Positions 48,539 through 60,015 of a stretch of DNA of 64,000 bases are shown in pieces. Under the pieces are notes generated by a model, which was not told the origin of the DNA, made no database searches, and saw only the letters and a program-made list of their open reading frames with translations. Origin of the DNA: Strix aluco (lineage: Eukaryota > Chordata > Aves > Strigiformes > Strigidae); contig NC_133933.1 in NCBI RefSeq assembly GCF_031877795.1, positions 62,384,984 to 62,448,983 of the forward strand, written 5' to 3'. Position 1 is the first letter of the stretch. Each line of letters opens with the position of its first letter. Position numbers and translations under genes: made by a program.

Positions 48539-51500
48539 GTATGTACAAATCCCAGCCTAAGTGCCTGAAAAATGGTTTGTAGATCCCTCTTATAAATGCA
48601 GTGATTGCATCATGTTTGGCTTTCTCACAGGATAATTACTTGCTGATCTCCTTTAGTAATTTGTGGAATTCTGAGAAGTATTTCATTCCTGGAGCTGTCT
48701 GAAGTGTCAACAGCAAAAAAAGATACACCTTTATGTGTGCAAAATTTCCCTTCCTCTTTTGTCAGCTTCTTAGCTAACTCCAATCTCTGCAGCCTAATTC
48801 CTCAATGAATTAGTGTTTGAAATCACTGCATTACTTAGAAAGTGACTTGGAGTTTTTAAGCCCTCTCTTTATTTCAGTTATGAAAATATGACCTAGATAT
48901 CATATATATGCTATGAATCAGCCTACATATCTAAAGAATGTGGAAGGAGTAGTAGAAGGACGATGTTATAAATATCTTTGCAGGTATTCCCTATTTTTAT
49001 TGTTGGCTTCACCACTCTGGTTTCACTGTCGGTCCATTTCTAGCAAGGTGAGCAACTGTAGAGTATTGAGCAGAGCTGCTGGTTCTGCCTCCACCTCCTA
49101 AGAAGGCGTTACATGGAGCGCCCTCCTCCTTCCTGTGTGTCAGTTTAGTTCCAGATGGAGAAGTTTGAGTTGCCATCTGGCTTGCCAGGAGATGGTGGTG
49201 TGAAGGAGGAGATGGGAGGAGGGCAAGAGGAAGGGAAAGGATGTTTCTTTAGAAGAATTTAAGGCTAATCCCATTAACAGGAATTTAGGATGCCTGTGGT
49301 CAGGAATGAAATTCTCATCTCTATCTGTAGGCCCCAGAATTGGCTCTTTAAATGCCAGATTGTGCCTGGACTTCTGCACGAGTTCGCAAGCTGAGGTGGA
49401 GGGCAGAGGCTGGTTTTGGGTTTGGTTTGGATTTAATTTTTGTTTTTAATCTTCCCTAGCGTTTCTCATACAGGAACAGTTACTGTGCTTCCCTAAATGA
49501 AGGATCTGCTCCTTTTCAGCAACATGGGGGTGTTGGCCACTTCAGAAGTGAGCAGAGAATGAAGGGAACACCTACTTCTTCAACTTAGGCAGCAGCTAAG
49601 CAGTAGATGCTTTATGTGTCATGTAGAGCAAACGCTGTCACCCGTGTTGGAAATTCAGATGGGTATTGTGCTTAACAGGCATCTGTCATTGCAGTGTAAA
49701 ACTCTGATGGACCCTTAGGCTCAGAAATGAGGTCAGCATAAGGTTTGCCAACATAAATCCTAGGTAAGGGCTACAGAACTGGGAAAATGAAAACGGAAGC
49801 CATTTATTTGGATCACTTCTTTTGTGAGTTGGTGCTCGTGTATTTTATCAGATGCTGTCTTTCCACCTTCTTACTCAGCTGTGAAAGAGAAGGCAGAAAA
49901 ACTGGAATCATTGAAGAGCCTCAGTGCCTTGTGCCAGGATTCATCACCGGTTTCAACATCCATGGCTGTTCTGGATTTTACATCCAGGCTTTACATATGA
50001 TCTCTGCATCCCAGATCTTTGCCATGTATTACTTAGTTATGACATTTTCAGAATGGTATTTGTGGTGCACGATTCATAGCTGTTTTGAATTCACTGTGCA
50101 GTGAACTGACTTCAGACACAGCAAGGAAATTTGGCTGGCGAGATTGCATCAAGCTTGAATCTGATTCTGGTAGAAGGAAATCAGCCCTAGCTCCAAAAAT
50201 GGTGATTTCTTAGAAAAAGGCATAGGAAATAGTTAGTCATTGATTTTTATCAGACAAGTATCCAGCAACAGGAAGGATAAGAAGGGTAGTGAATGCTTTA
50301 TGACTCTGCCTTCCTCACGAGGCTTGGTCAGCTCCTTTCCGCCTTGCACGGTTTGAGTAACTTGCCCTCTCTTCTGGGGGTTGCCGTGTTGTAGTTTGGT
50401 AATGATTATACTCTCACCAGGTCCTTTGGCTTAAAATGCAGAAGTACCGTGCACAGTTATGATCTGTCAGACAGTTAGTCCCTGTTCGTAGGACTGTTCA
50501 TCACGGCAGTTGTAGCCTCTGTGCTTTGCTCTGAACAACGTGTCCCTTCCTCAGTACATTACTAATAACTGATTGTGAGTCACTTGGGCTGAACGTAGGT
50601 GAAAGCTGGGATATTTCCCAACAAGTATGCCTAAGCAGCAGTGCTGGTTGGGTGGATAGGTCTCTCCAGCTGCCCCAGTGGAAGCAAGTCAGCGAAGCCT
50701 CCTGCTTCACAGAGGTGCAGGACCAGGAGGGACAGTCTTGGGATATTGAGGCTAGTCCCTTGCCACTAAAAAGGCAGTGGAGTTTAATCCCCTTCGTGAA
50801 CAAATTGCAGCTTAAAATCAGGTGGGCTCTTCCCCATCTTGAAGGCTGTTTCCAAACCCTCTTACTCTGATGCTTGCTAATTTGCAGAGTAAATATAGTC
50901 CCAGCCAGTTTGTTCTGATGCCAGTATTGTCCACTGCATTAGTTATCCCTCCCTATTATTTAATCTGTTATGATTTATTTAAAGGGAGAAATGGTATCTT
51001 TTCTCAGTCCGCATTTTTGGGGCTACGCAGATTCTTTTTGGTCTCCTGTTTTAAGATAGGAAGTCTGTTTCCTTTTCGTTCTGGCACCCTTCCTCTGCAC
51101 CTGTTTTAAATCATCCATAAACAGATTTGGATATGGGATATTCCAGAGGAGCCCTCGGCTGTGCCCTGAATAGTGACTTGGATGTTTCCTTATGTCTGAC
51201 TTGATCTGATACTTGATCTGATATATCCTGGAATTGAGTTTGCCTTTCTAATAATGGTCTCACATCAAGACTTGCAGTCATTCTGTGCCATGACCCAGCT
51301 TTCGTTGCACAAGAGTGTCCTAATGAATTCCCTCAATGCATCGCTGCTATTCTACTGCATAGCATGTCCTAATTTAGTTTAATCCGTGCTGAAACAGCAC
51401 TGAGGAGATGCTGTATCACAATACACTATGTATGAACAGCAAGGCATATGTGATGCATGTGAAACTTGTGGAAAGAATTTAGGCAGACTCATTGCATAGT

Positions 51501-54411
51501 TGGCCACTGCTAAAGGTGGTGGTGTAAACTCAGTGTGCAACTGTATAACATGGAGAAAATGAGCAAATGCTGTGTAAAATGAAAATCCATCCACCAGAAA
51601 CAGCTGCTGCAGACAGGTTCTTCAATGGGAATAATTTCTGAAATTTCCTGACTTTATAAGCCACAGACCTGAAGTGTCGTATAAAGAGAATTTAAAAGAA
51701 AAGTACATTGAGACAATCTCTTTATTTGGCTTGAAAACTGGTATTAGATTCTACTTTCAGCTTGGGTCCTAATGAATTTAGCAGGCTGAGTTGTTTCCTG
51801 CACTGTTCTTTACAGCTAATTATTACATACGTCATTTTGTCTAATTGGTATCTTAGTTAGCCACTTTATCTTTTTGCATTATCTATAACTATTCCAGGGT
51901 ATATCTCGGACATTGAGACATCTGCTTGAATGCAGCTGAGCAGGAGCAGTGGGAGTTTTCTATCATCACTAGATGCAACAGAGAGAAAATGAGCAGAAAG
52001 TTGCCTGGCAGGAAAGCCACCACCAGCAGGGGTTTGGGTCAGACCTTTTCAGCAGTGACCAGATCCTGCTACAGTGACAGCGTCCCTGAGGACCAGCAGA
52101 GACTGTGTGACTGTGCCAGTTCTGTTCTTTAAAAAAAATAAAATACAAGTGATGTCATGGTGAAGTGTATATATTAATTTTGAATCCTGTGTCCATTTGC
52201 TCTGCTCTGGTACTTCCTCATTTCTACCCTTTCTGTGTGCATGGAGAAAACATAGGATGTGGTTAGTGTCTGTTCATGGACAGGTTGTATCCCACCCTCT
52301 TCCTTAATGCTTGTTGTTCCAGTAGTGGCCCTTCACAGTAGACACGTTCTTATGTCTGCATTTCATGTTGTTTTCCTTAGTAGTGCTTTGGGACTCAAAG
52401 AAATACATATTCTTAATAAACTGTTAAAGTTTTCTGGAGGACACTGGCCATTCCTGGAGAACAGTCAAACAATTAAAATACAGGATTTTGGCACACATGT
52501 ACAGAGACAGTAATTAAAAAGAAGGTGGAGAAAGCTTCCAGTATCCCACTGAACTGCAGATGGCCAGCGCAGTTGTACAATAGTGTCGTATGGTCGCTTT
52601 GTGGGCATAAACACATTACACGTGTGATTATTCCTCCCCCCCCGCCCCGATTTCCCTCCCTTTACTGTATAAAAAGCAGAACTGTTGATGCTGAGGGAGT
52701 TACTCTTGGAGAATGCTGATTAACACTCTGCAATAAGATTTGAGGAAGGTGCTCCATTACCAAGAGAATTGGATCCTTGTCACCAGACAGTGATCTGAAA
52801 AGCCAGGCTTGAACTTCAATGTACCATAAGGGAACATGGGGTTTAGTTCAAGTTGTTTTTTGTGAGGCCATGACCAGCAGTGTCCTGCTGCTTGAGAAGT
52901 GGCTTGTCTGGCAACGCTTGGGAGGGCGTGCTCACTGTTGCTCTTGGCTGCACACTGGAGGTCCTGATGCTGTCAAAACACAGCACAGCTTTTCTGCTGC
53001 AGTTTTGAAGAGCATCAAGTAGGAAGCAAAGGAACAAAAAAGTAGTTGCTTTCAAAGCTGCTGGTGAGAGCAGCTCACAGGAGACCAAGGTTTATTTACT
53101 TTATTCATGTACAGAAGTCTGGGAGCAAATAAATGCTTTTAGAGAGGCAGTCTAAACTTGAAAGTATAATAGCTTTATTATTACTGAGGGTAATAGCTTT
53201 ACTTCTTGAATTGTTTATAGCCATCTTTTCTCTTCCCTCACACTTACGCTGAAAAAGGCAGCAGGTTTTTTTGTGTTGTATGTTTTTAAACCTTGGTTGC
53301 TTTCAAATAGTATCATCAACACTTGAGTTGGGAAGACAAAAAATGGTTTCTTATGATGGATGGTGTGGTTCTCAACAGTGAAGTTAGCCTGAGGAGTCTC
53401 TGTCTCGAGTAGTATGAAAATCCCTGTCCGTCACTGGAGCCCGGGAGAATTGGGAGCAGTCAGCACATTACTGGGAAAGGCTTAAGAAAGAAAAGGCCTA
53501 ATCTGCCAACAAGGTCCCATGTCAACAAGCAGTGGCAAGAAATGGGCCTACGTTAGCATACATATCACAAGGCACAGTTGAAGTCATACCATCAGGCCTG
53601 AGTATTTAAAGTAAAATTGGCCAGCCCTCTCAATACAAGGGATGAAGTTGCACAATGCAATTAGGAGAAAGGCCCATTGGTGCTTGATGAGATAGTCAAG
53701 CTCTCAGGGGGTTCTAGCAAGTCAGAAAATACACACCTCTGCAGTCTGGAACTAGATTCGTGCAAGTCAGCAAGCATGTCTTTCTTTTTTTAATTTGTGT
53801 CTTCTGTTAGATTAGGTTTTTGTCAATTGGTCAATACTAACAAGCTTAAAATATCCTCAACTTTTGACCTTTTTTATGTTGGTTAAGCACAGTTTATATG
53901 ACAAATAGAAAGTGAAGGTAAAATCAGCCTAGCTGTGCTGAAGCTATATGTAGCTGCCTCTCACAAATGGGGTGTCACCAAAGTATTGAAAACCCTGTAA
54001 TAATAAAGAAACTTGCTGTGATGCTGTTTCTGCTTGTACTCATACAGATGTGTAGGCAGTGGTGCCTGGGTTTCAGCCGAAGGATGTTGTTGTCTCCTGG
54101 AGTCCCTCAGGTTTCAGCCAGTAGAAGCCCCAATAGTTACTAGTGATTTTGGAGATTACTTGCAGGTGTCTGAGTTACCAAAGCTCACAGACCTAATGGT
54201 TAGGGTTTAATGGGGTTCTGCTGAGAAAACCATGAGTGGTGGCACTGACGATGTCAGTGACTGCCAAGGCAAAGCTTATGGCGGAAAGAGGTGGCCCTTG
54301 ATGAAGGAACTGGCTGTGGCTAAAGATAAAACAAATTTAAATGCCAAATGAGGTGTGCCTTTTCATCATAGCTCTGGTGGCTGATCACTGACATATTCCT
54401 TTTTTGCACAG
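48539..54411 (+). other. TIAM2: TIAM2 intron (5.87 kb), phase 0
   Basis: It runs from donor GTATGT at 48539 to acceptor CTTTTTTGCACAG ending at 54411. Only short frames with no domain are present, plus an ancient CR1 fragment (51030-51305) and a C run at about 52636-52648. No nested gene or RNA gene was recognised. Confidence 0.9.
51030..51305 (-). mobile_element. Ancient CR1-type LINE fragment inside TIAM2 intron
   Basis: In reverse-complement sense this matches the order of landmarks in old CR1 copies: GGTCTCCTGTTTTAAGATAG, CCTTCCTCTGCACCTGTT, GATATTCCAGAGGAG, then ATCCTGGAATTGAGTTTGCC and CAGTCATTCTGTGCCATGAC. Older CR1 consensus reads CTCTGCACCTGTTCCAGTTT, GTATTCCAGATGAGGTCTCA, ATCCTAGGATTGCATTAGCC and CATAGTCATCCTGTGATC in the same order. 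Spacing is kept for nearly 280 bp. A 12-bp duplication (ACTTGATCTGAT twice, about 51199-51223) is a later local change. It is strongly diverged, with no open frame. Confidence 0.7.
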
Positions 54412-54847
54412 GAGCCAAAGTGTAGAGATGGGAGCGAATACTTTGACAGCAGAATGGACAACTTCACCACGGACACGCTGGCACCATCGCAGCTCTCTAC
54501 TTTGCTGTGGTCACCTGGCTCCAGCCACGTCCTGTCCCAGAGAAGTGAGTCCACCAACGCGGTCAGCAGTGATGCCCTGAGGCAGAACATTTATGAAAAC
54601 TTTATGCGGGAGCTGGAGATGAGCAGGACGAACCTGGAGAACACTGAGACCTCATCGGAAACAGAGGACTCCAGTGGCGAGTCCCTCAGCTCCTTGGAGC
54701 AGCTGGATTTGTTGTATGAGAAGGAGCAAGGAGTGGTGCGCAAAGCAGGGTGGCTGTTCTTCAAACCCCTGGTGACCCTGCAGAAGGAGAAGAAGCTGGA
54801 GCTGGTCACGCGGCGGAAGTGGAAGCAGTACTGGGTCACACTCAAAG
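54412..54847 (+). CDS. TIAM2: TIAM2 coding exon 2, residues 399-544
   Basis: Continues the TIAM2 frame after the CACAG acceptor with Glu-Pro-Lys-Cys-Arg-Asp-Gly-Ser. It holds the TIAM-family segment Gln-Asn-Ile-Tyr-Glu-Asn-Phe-Met-Arg-Glu-Leu-Glu-Met (456-468), also recognisable in TIAM1, then an acidic Ser-rich stretch (about 476-497). The N-terminal PH domain begins near residue 505 (Gly-Val-Val-Arg-Lys-Ala-Gly-Trp-Leu-Phe-Phe-Lys-Pro), with the basic strand Arg-Arg-Lys-Trp-Lys-Gln-Tyr-Trp-Val. The exon is 436 nt and ends phase 1 inside the glycine codon at residue 544 (AAAG|GTAAAC). Known role: this PH domain with the following coiled coil and extension targets TIAM proteins to membranes and partners. 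That is family knowledge, not shown here. Confidence 0.97.
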
Positions 54848-56449
54848 GTAAACCACCGCATTGCTCCTTCAGCTTGGCAGCAGCAGTTGTTTCCATTGTG
54901 TCTCAGCAACTTTTCATTCATGACAGTTTCTCTTAGCAGGTTTAGGGGGATCAGAAATTCATGCCTAACTTTACACAGTCTATCTCCATGCTTGAAGTGG
55001 AGCATGTGCCTGAGCAGCCCACTGAATTGAGGTGGTGCTCATATCTTTGGTATTGCACGTGCAGCCTTGCGTCTCATAACATAGCAGGAGTTGGTTTTTT
55101 CTGACTTCTCAGTTTCTGTACTCATACAAGACTGGGGGTTTATAAGATGCTTTTGGACATTTGGAGATCAAAGACCAAATTGAACCGAAACTGAGAAGAA
55201 TACAGAAGTTACACCTCTCTTGGGAGGATTCAAAATTTAAGGATCAGGAGAAGTCCCTGGTGCCCAGTTCCCTGTTCCTTGGACTCTGCCATGAGGTTTA
55301 CTTACAGCTGGGGTAAATTAGTGTTGAAATGTTCAGTTCATTTCCAGTGCTTCAGGTGGCAACATAACAAAGAGGTGAACTCCCCGGACTAGAGTGTTTA
55401 CCCAGAAAAGTGTGCAGTTCAGGGCAGAGGAGGCTGAAGCAGCAACAGGGGAAGCCCTGCAGTGCCTGAGGCTTAGCTGCCACAGACCACTCCCAGGGTT
55501 CACCAGTGTCCCTCCTTTGCCTTTCACTTTGCCCACTCCCCACAATACCAACCCCTTCTGGCTTTTGGCATGCCCACCTTCCCATCTCCCCTGACTGCTC
55601 CTGCTGTGAAACAGGCCTGTGGGAAGGCAATCCCCTTTAAAGGGACTGCTGCTGGTGGGCTGTGGTGTGATTGCTGTGCTCAGCGCTGCTCTCACAGTGC
55701 ATGTTGATGGCTCAGAGTAATCGAGCAGGTGGGTGTGCCACAAGAAGTGTATGGGTGTCAGGAAGTGTGAGAAGGAAAATAACATATATTGTGGGGAGGA
55801 AGAGGAATTTAATGGGTGAGTTCATAGGCTTTTTTTTTTTTTTTTGAACTGCATCCAAAGGATTTGCCTTTCAGTAAATATAATGCTAAGTTAATGAGTA
55901 AGGAAATGATCAAACTTAATAATTTCCTAGCATATCTGGGTCTGGAGGAGAGAAAATAACAACTTTCCCACAGGTTGCCCTTTTCAAAATTCTGCATGGG
56001 TATAGACCTGAAGAAAAATGAACAGCAAACAGCAAGTGCTGGGAATGTTGTCCTTGATAGTGCTGATTTCAAAGAAGTAAACTCACAAGAATGTAGCAAT
56101 TCTGCCTAATAATTCAGAGACCTGTTATCAAGGGATCAAAATGTAGGCAGTATTAACAGTTTGAATCACTTATCCTGATCACTGGATAGCATGATTCATG
56201 GTTACAAGCAGTGTATACAAAGGAAAAAACAGTATCTGAATTCCACCCTTATTGTATGTGTTTGCGTTATGAAGTATACATATGAGTTTGATCTGCCTCT
56301 TCTAAAATTCAAGTAGTTTCTAAACAATACTATCAAAACTCCCAACTAAAGTACATTATATACTAGGAATTCATGCATTTCTGCGATAATGAAGCTCTGG
56401 AAAGGAATTTAGGTGCTTCGTGTTCAGTCCTTTGCTATAAAATTGGCTT

Positions 56450-56575
56450 ATTGGTGACCTTGAATAAGTCACATCCCTTCTTGCTACCTGAATTTACCCA
56501 GCTATAAAAAAGGAATAATAAAATTATTTGTAAAAAAATTTATTAATTTCTAACATTATAAGAAGTATTAGATAC
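56450..56575 (+). mobile_element. MIR-like SINE relic in TIAM2 intron
   Basis: The string TTGGTGACCTTGAATAAGTC followed by ACATCCCTTCTTGCTACCTG, AATTTACCCAGCTATAAAAA and AGGAATAATAAAATT matches the MIR/CORE-SINE centre (TGTGACCTTGGGCAAGTCAC, CTCTGTGCCTCAGTTTCC, CATCTGTAAAATGGGGATAA) in order and spacing. It is sense orientation, old and diverged. Identification is from remembered wording only. Confidence 0.6.
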
Positions 56576-58473
56576 TACACTTTTTACTTTGGGTGGGTGA
56601 TATGTCTGCATTCGTGGTGCTGAAACTCTTCCGTTTTGTTAACTGTTTTAAATATGCATTCCTCATTTCCTTGATCTTGTACCTTTATTGTCTGTGGAGA
56701 CTTCTGCTGCCAAAATAAACTTGCCTGTCTGGATATCAAGGCATAGTTCTGTTTTCATAATATGCTATATCAAGATCAAGGTGCTTGCTTTGGTTCTCCT
56801 TATACAGGGTTTTGAATAAATCTGTATTTAATTTGTTCTTGAAGTTTAAATAACCAAGTTATTTTAAAATATGACTTAAAATAGCAACATATGCAAATGG
56901 AGAACAGCATGTTTCTTTGCACTCTGTTGAGATGTGTTTAATTATAAATATGCAGAAGGCTTATAACCATCTGGTTACCTGCCAGACTTCAAAGTATACA
57001 TGTCCTGAGGCCTCTGCTCTGCTTTCAGGGCCACCAAGACCTGAACTTGAATAGTAACCATTTAACAAGAGGAATTCTCTTTTTCATCTGTCCTGTCTAA
57101 TTAGTTTATTTTAATGAGGGAAATTGCTTTTCCACTGCCCTCCCTCTTCAGTTCAAGTTTTGATTAAAATACTCGGACAGTAATCAGTCCCAGTGGGTCT
57201 GTCAGAGTCGATGAAACTAGCTGCTTCCAGGAATCACTTGGCCGAAGATATACCTGGGGTGTCATATGCCTGACACGCATGTGCACCCTTCAGAAATTTT
57301 TATTTATGTACATATAAACTGTCAGGATAAAAAAAATGATGTATCTTTAGTTACCTTTTTGATAACACATAGGGGAAATATGGGAGTTTAAAATAGAACA
57401 TAATTTACACTCTCCTAAAATGCAGAAGTAGAAGTGGTTGTAGAGTCCTGCTGTTGCTGCCGAATACAAGAGGGGACTTGGTTTTATTGTTTTAGTTTGC
57501 CCTGTTATGTTGAAATGATGGCAGAAGTGCCATGCCTGATATGGAGAGTGTGACAAACTGTATCCTTCTTTTCCAACTGCAGAGATCTCCAAGTGTTTCT
57601 GTGTCATAAAGAAGGTCAGGGGAAAGGGTAGGACCAACTTCATAGGATCTGCTCTTACCCTAAATATTCTGCCAGACACTCTGGACAGTAATAGGAAAAA
57701 GTGCACTTAAGTAGTATAGAGGCATTTCTATTTATTGGATTCCTTCCATTGGCAGCTTTTCAGTTGTGAAATAATTTGGTCAGTAACCTCTGATACCTAC
57801 TTCCCTTTTTTTGTAGCTGTTGTACATTCTTTGGCACTGGAGAATGTGATGAAATCCCTCTGATGGTTCTCACTTTTCATACACCGTAGATTTGAACCAG
57901 TGTATTCCACAGTGAATCTGTCCCATAAACTCTAGTAGGCCCAGCTTTCCCTTTTATCAGACAGAAGAATCCAAAAATCCTGATTTTGGTTCTGATTTCA
58001 GATTTGACCTTTGAGGAAGCTCCCCTCGAATGTACATAACTTTGGATGATGTGTCTGGGATTTTTAATACAGTGTTAAGTGGAAATGTTGGAGAATTACT
58101 AAAATAAAGGTTGAACTCTGTTTTCACTTAAGTATTTTAAAAGCATCCACAGAGGAAACATTTCTGTTTTGCAGGTTTTGCTATGTCCCCTTGATATGCA
58201 CTTCCTAGGCATATTTGCATGTGCATACGTGCACACAGTGTGTCACACAGAAAAACACCAACAGCCTGAAATCAACAAGTCAACCCAAAATCTCAGTTTT
58301 GGTGCTGCCCTGTGTTGTGGTGCCTCTTTGATTTGAAGGAAAAACAGCAACAAAAAGCGGGCTAAAGGGATGACAATCCTGTAGCTCTAGCAAACTCAAT
58401 CCTTGTATAGGTTGAATTTCAGGTCCTACTGAATATGTATAGGGCTTACAGCTCTAATATATTCATGGATTAC

Positions 58474-58680
58474 TAGGCCCTAAGGGACTTTTAGTCTGAT
58501 GTCCTATGTAATGCAGCCATAGGTCTTCTCTAAATTAATTCCTGAATGAATTTGAACATATCTTTTGGAGAAGGCTTGCCTTGCTGGAGAATCCACCATC
58601 AGCCTCAAATTTTTCTAACTGCTTAGGTTATCCTCAGTTTTCAAAATATATTTATAGTATCTGGTCTTAGTTCTTCCAGG
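58474..58680 (-). mobile_element. Ancient CR1-type LINE 3' fragment in TIAM2 intron
   Basis: The landmarks TAGGCCCTAAGGGACTTTTA, GTCTGATGTCCTATGTAATG, AATTCCTGAATGAATTTGAA, CATATCTTTTGGAGAAGGC, TGGAGAATCCACCATCAGCC and TATCTGGTCTTAG follow the same order as the reverse-complemented 3' end of old CR1 copies: AGGCCAGAAGGGACC, GTCTGACCTCCTG, AATTCCTG, AGCATATCTTTTAGAAAGAC, GGAGAATCCACCAC, TTTCTAGTCTGAATTT. About 200 bp are recognisable. It is minus-strand, with no coding capacity. Confidence 0.75.
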
Positions 58681-58724
58681 TTAAACATTCAGTCATAGTA
58701 TAGTATTAATTTATCTTCCAAGAT

Positions 58725-58744
58725 AAAAAAAAAAAAAAAAAAAA
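58725..58744 (+). repeat. Poly(A) run
   Basis: Twenty consecutive A after CCAAGAT and before TTATTAAACTG, about 45 bp from the edge of the ancient CR1 fragment. It is not part of the CR1 tail type (octamers), so probably an independent homopolymer expansion. Confidence 0.95.
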
Positions 58745-59435
58745 TTATTAAACTGCCGTTTCCCAGGGGTGAAAGCGAGGTTTATTTACTTATTGTCTCT
58801 GGATGCACAACTAGCCTAAGAAATTCTTGAGAAATCTAGTTTATAACTAGATTATTTTAGTAATGCAGTTCAGTCTGTGATCCCTTGAACAGGGAAATCG
58901 ATGCATCTCAGTAGGTGGTGGATTGTAACATGGGGCAGGAATGAAAGGCTGGCGGGGTTGGAGGGGACGGGCGCTTCTTGAGCCAGCTTCACTGCCAAAG
59001 GCGACATACTGCTGGGGACTGAAATCAAGTCTCCTCTGCTGCCCTCCAGAAGTAATTCCTCTTGTTACACTCAGGACTGTCATCGTCAAGGATGAAGTTT
59101 GTTTTCTGGATGCAAATTCCGTACCTTAGATGTTACACTATCTATGGGACTGAACATGCTCAAACTCAGCCCCTTTAAACTGTTTTAAATTATTCAGAAT
59201 TGTCTGCAGTTTGCAGGTAGATTCAAGGAAATCTGCTTTAAATTTGAGAAATTTAATCACTGTGTTGTTTGAAGACAAAAGTTTCTGCAAATCTTTTCAA
59301 CAAATACAAAGATTTCTTAGGTGGCTGTTATGAGAGAATCAATTCAATTTAATAAAAAACCACAAAGGCCGATTTAACTAAGCAGGAATTAATCTTTTCT
59401 GCGTGCTTTAACATTTTAATAGGCTGATTTTATTT

Positions 59436-59570
59436 ATAGAATCACAGAATGGTTTGGGTTGGAAGGGACCTTTAAAGATATCTAGTCCAACCCTGCTGCC
59501 ATGGACAGGGACATCTTTTACTAGGTCAGGTTAGTCAAACCCCATCCAATCTGATCTTAAACACCTCCAT
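59436..59570 (-). mobile_element. CR1 LINE 3' end fragment near a TIAM2 acceptor
   Basis: Begins with the reverse complement of the CR1 3' terminus (ATAGAATCACAGAATGGTTT, GGGTTGGAAGGGACC), continues with AGTCCAACCCTGCTGCCATG, and fades after ATCTTAAACACCTCC. It is a short 5'-truncated copy on the minus strand. It ends about 270 bp before the TIAM2 exon that starts at 59843 and so lies entirely in the intron. Confidence 0.9.
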
Positions 59571-59842
59571 ATTGAAGTATCCTGTTTTATTTTCTAAGTC
59601 CATGGATGTTTGCTGTGTCCGTATTAGATATCTGTGGCAACTTTTCATTGGCAAATTTATCGTTAACTTTGCCCATTTTCCAGTTTAGAATATCTTCCAT
59701 TTTTCTCTATTTCAAAAGAGGAGCAGAACTGATGTTCCTCATCATTGCAGGGACTCTTAATTCACAAAAGCATTAAGAGAACTGAAATGGGAGATCCAGA
59801 ACTTACTTTTTCCTTATGTTTTTTTGTCTCTGAACTGCAAAG

Positions 59843-60015
59843 GTTGTACTCTGCTGTTTTATGAGACCTATGGAAGGAACTCAATGGAGCAGAGCAGTTT
59901 GCCTCGATATGCCCTGTTTGCAGAAGACAGTATAGTTCAGTCTGTTCCAGAACATCCCAAGAAGGAAAATGTGTTCTGTCTCAGCAATTCTTTTGGAGAT
60001 GTCTACCTATTTCAG
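59843..60015 (+). CDS. TIAM2: TIAM2 coding exon 3, residues 544-601 (PH domain core)
   Basis: Completes Gly544 (G + GT) and reads Cys-Thr-Leu-Leu-Phe-Tyr-Glu-Thr-Tyr-Gly, the middle strands of the N-terminal PH domain. It then reads Ala-Glu-Asp-Ser-Ile-Val-Gln-Ser-Val-Pro-Glu-His-Pro-Lys-Lys-Glu and Phe-Cys-Leu-Ser-Asn-Ser-Phe-Gly-Asp-Val-Tyr-Leu-Phe-Gln. These segments are close to mammalian TIAM2 and distinguish it from TIAM1, whose equivalents differ at several positions. The exon is 173 nt, ends phase 0 after Gln601 (CAG|GTAACA), and keeps the frame open from the previous exon. Residues between the strands include the basic loop expected in lipid-binding PH domains, but lipid specificity cannot be read from this. 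Confidence 0.97.

Larger units (their letters stand above)
54848..59842 (+). other. TIAM2: TIAM2 intron (5.0 kb), phase 1
   Basis: It runs from donor GTAAAC to an acceptor after GTCTCTGAACTGCAAAG at 59842. It contains a T run at 55830-55846, a MIR-like relic, an ancient CR1 piece with an adjoining poly(A) run, and a CR1 tail close to the acceptor, all listed separately. The frame at 55333-55785 on the minus strand overlaps others and has no recognisable domain. Confidence 0.9.

Noticed and set aside
54848..54936. Continuation of the TIAM2 frame after the second coding exon
   Set aside because: The family sequence resumes exactly at 59843 with a completed glycine codon. The read-through is hydrophobic intron translation.
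55333..55785. 150-codon minus-strand frame within a TIAM2 intron
   Set aside because: It overlaps a second minus-strand frame and a plus-strand frame, lacks any domain, and lies in a GC-richer patch of intron.
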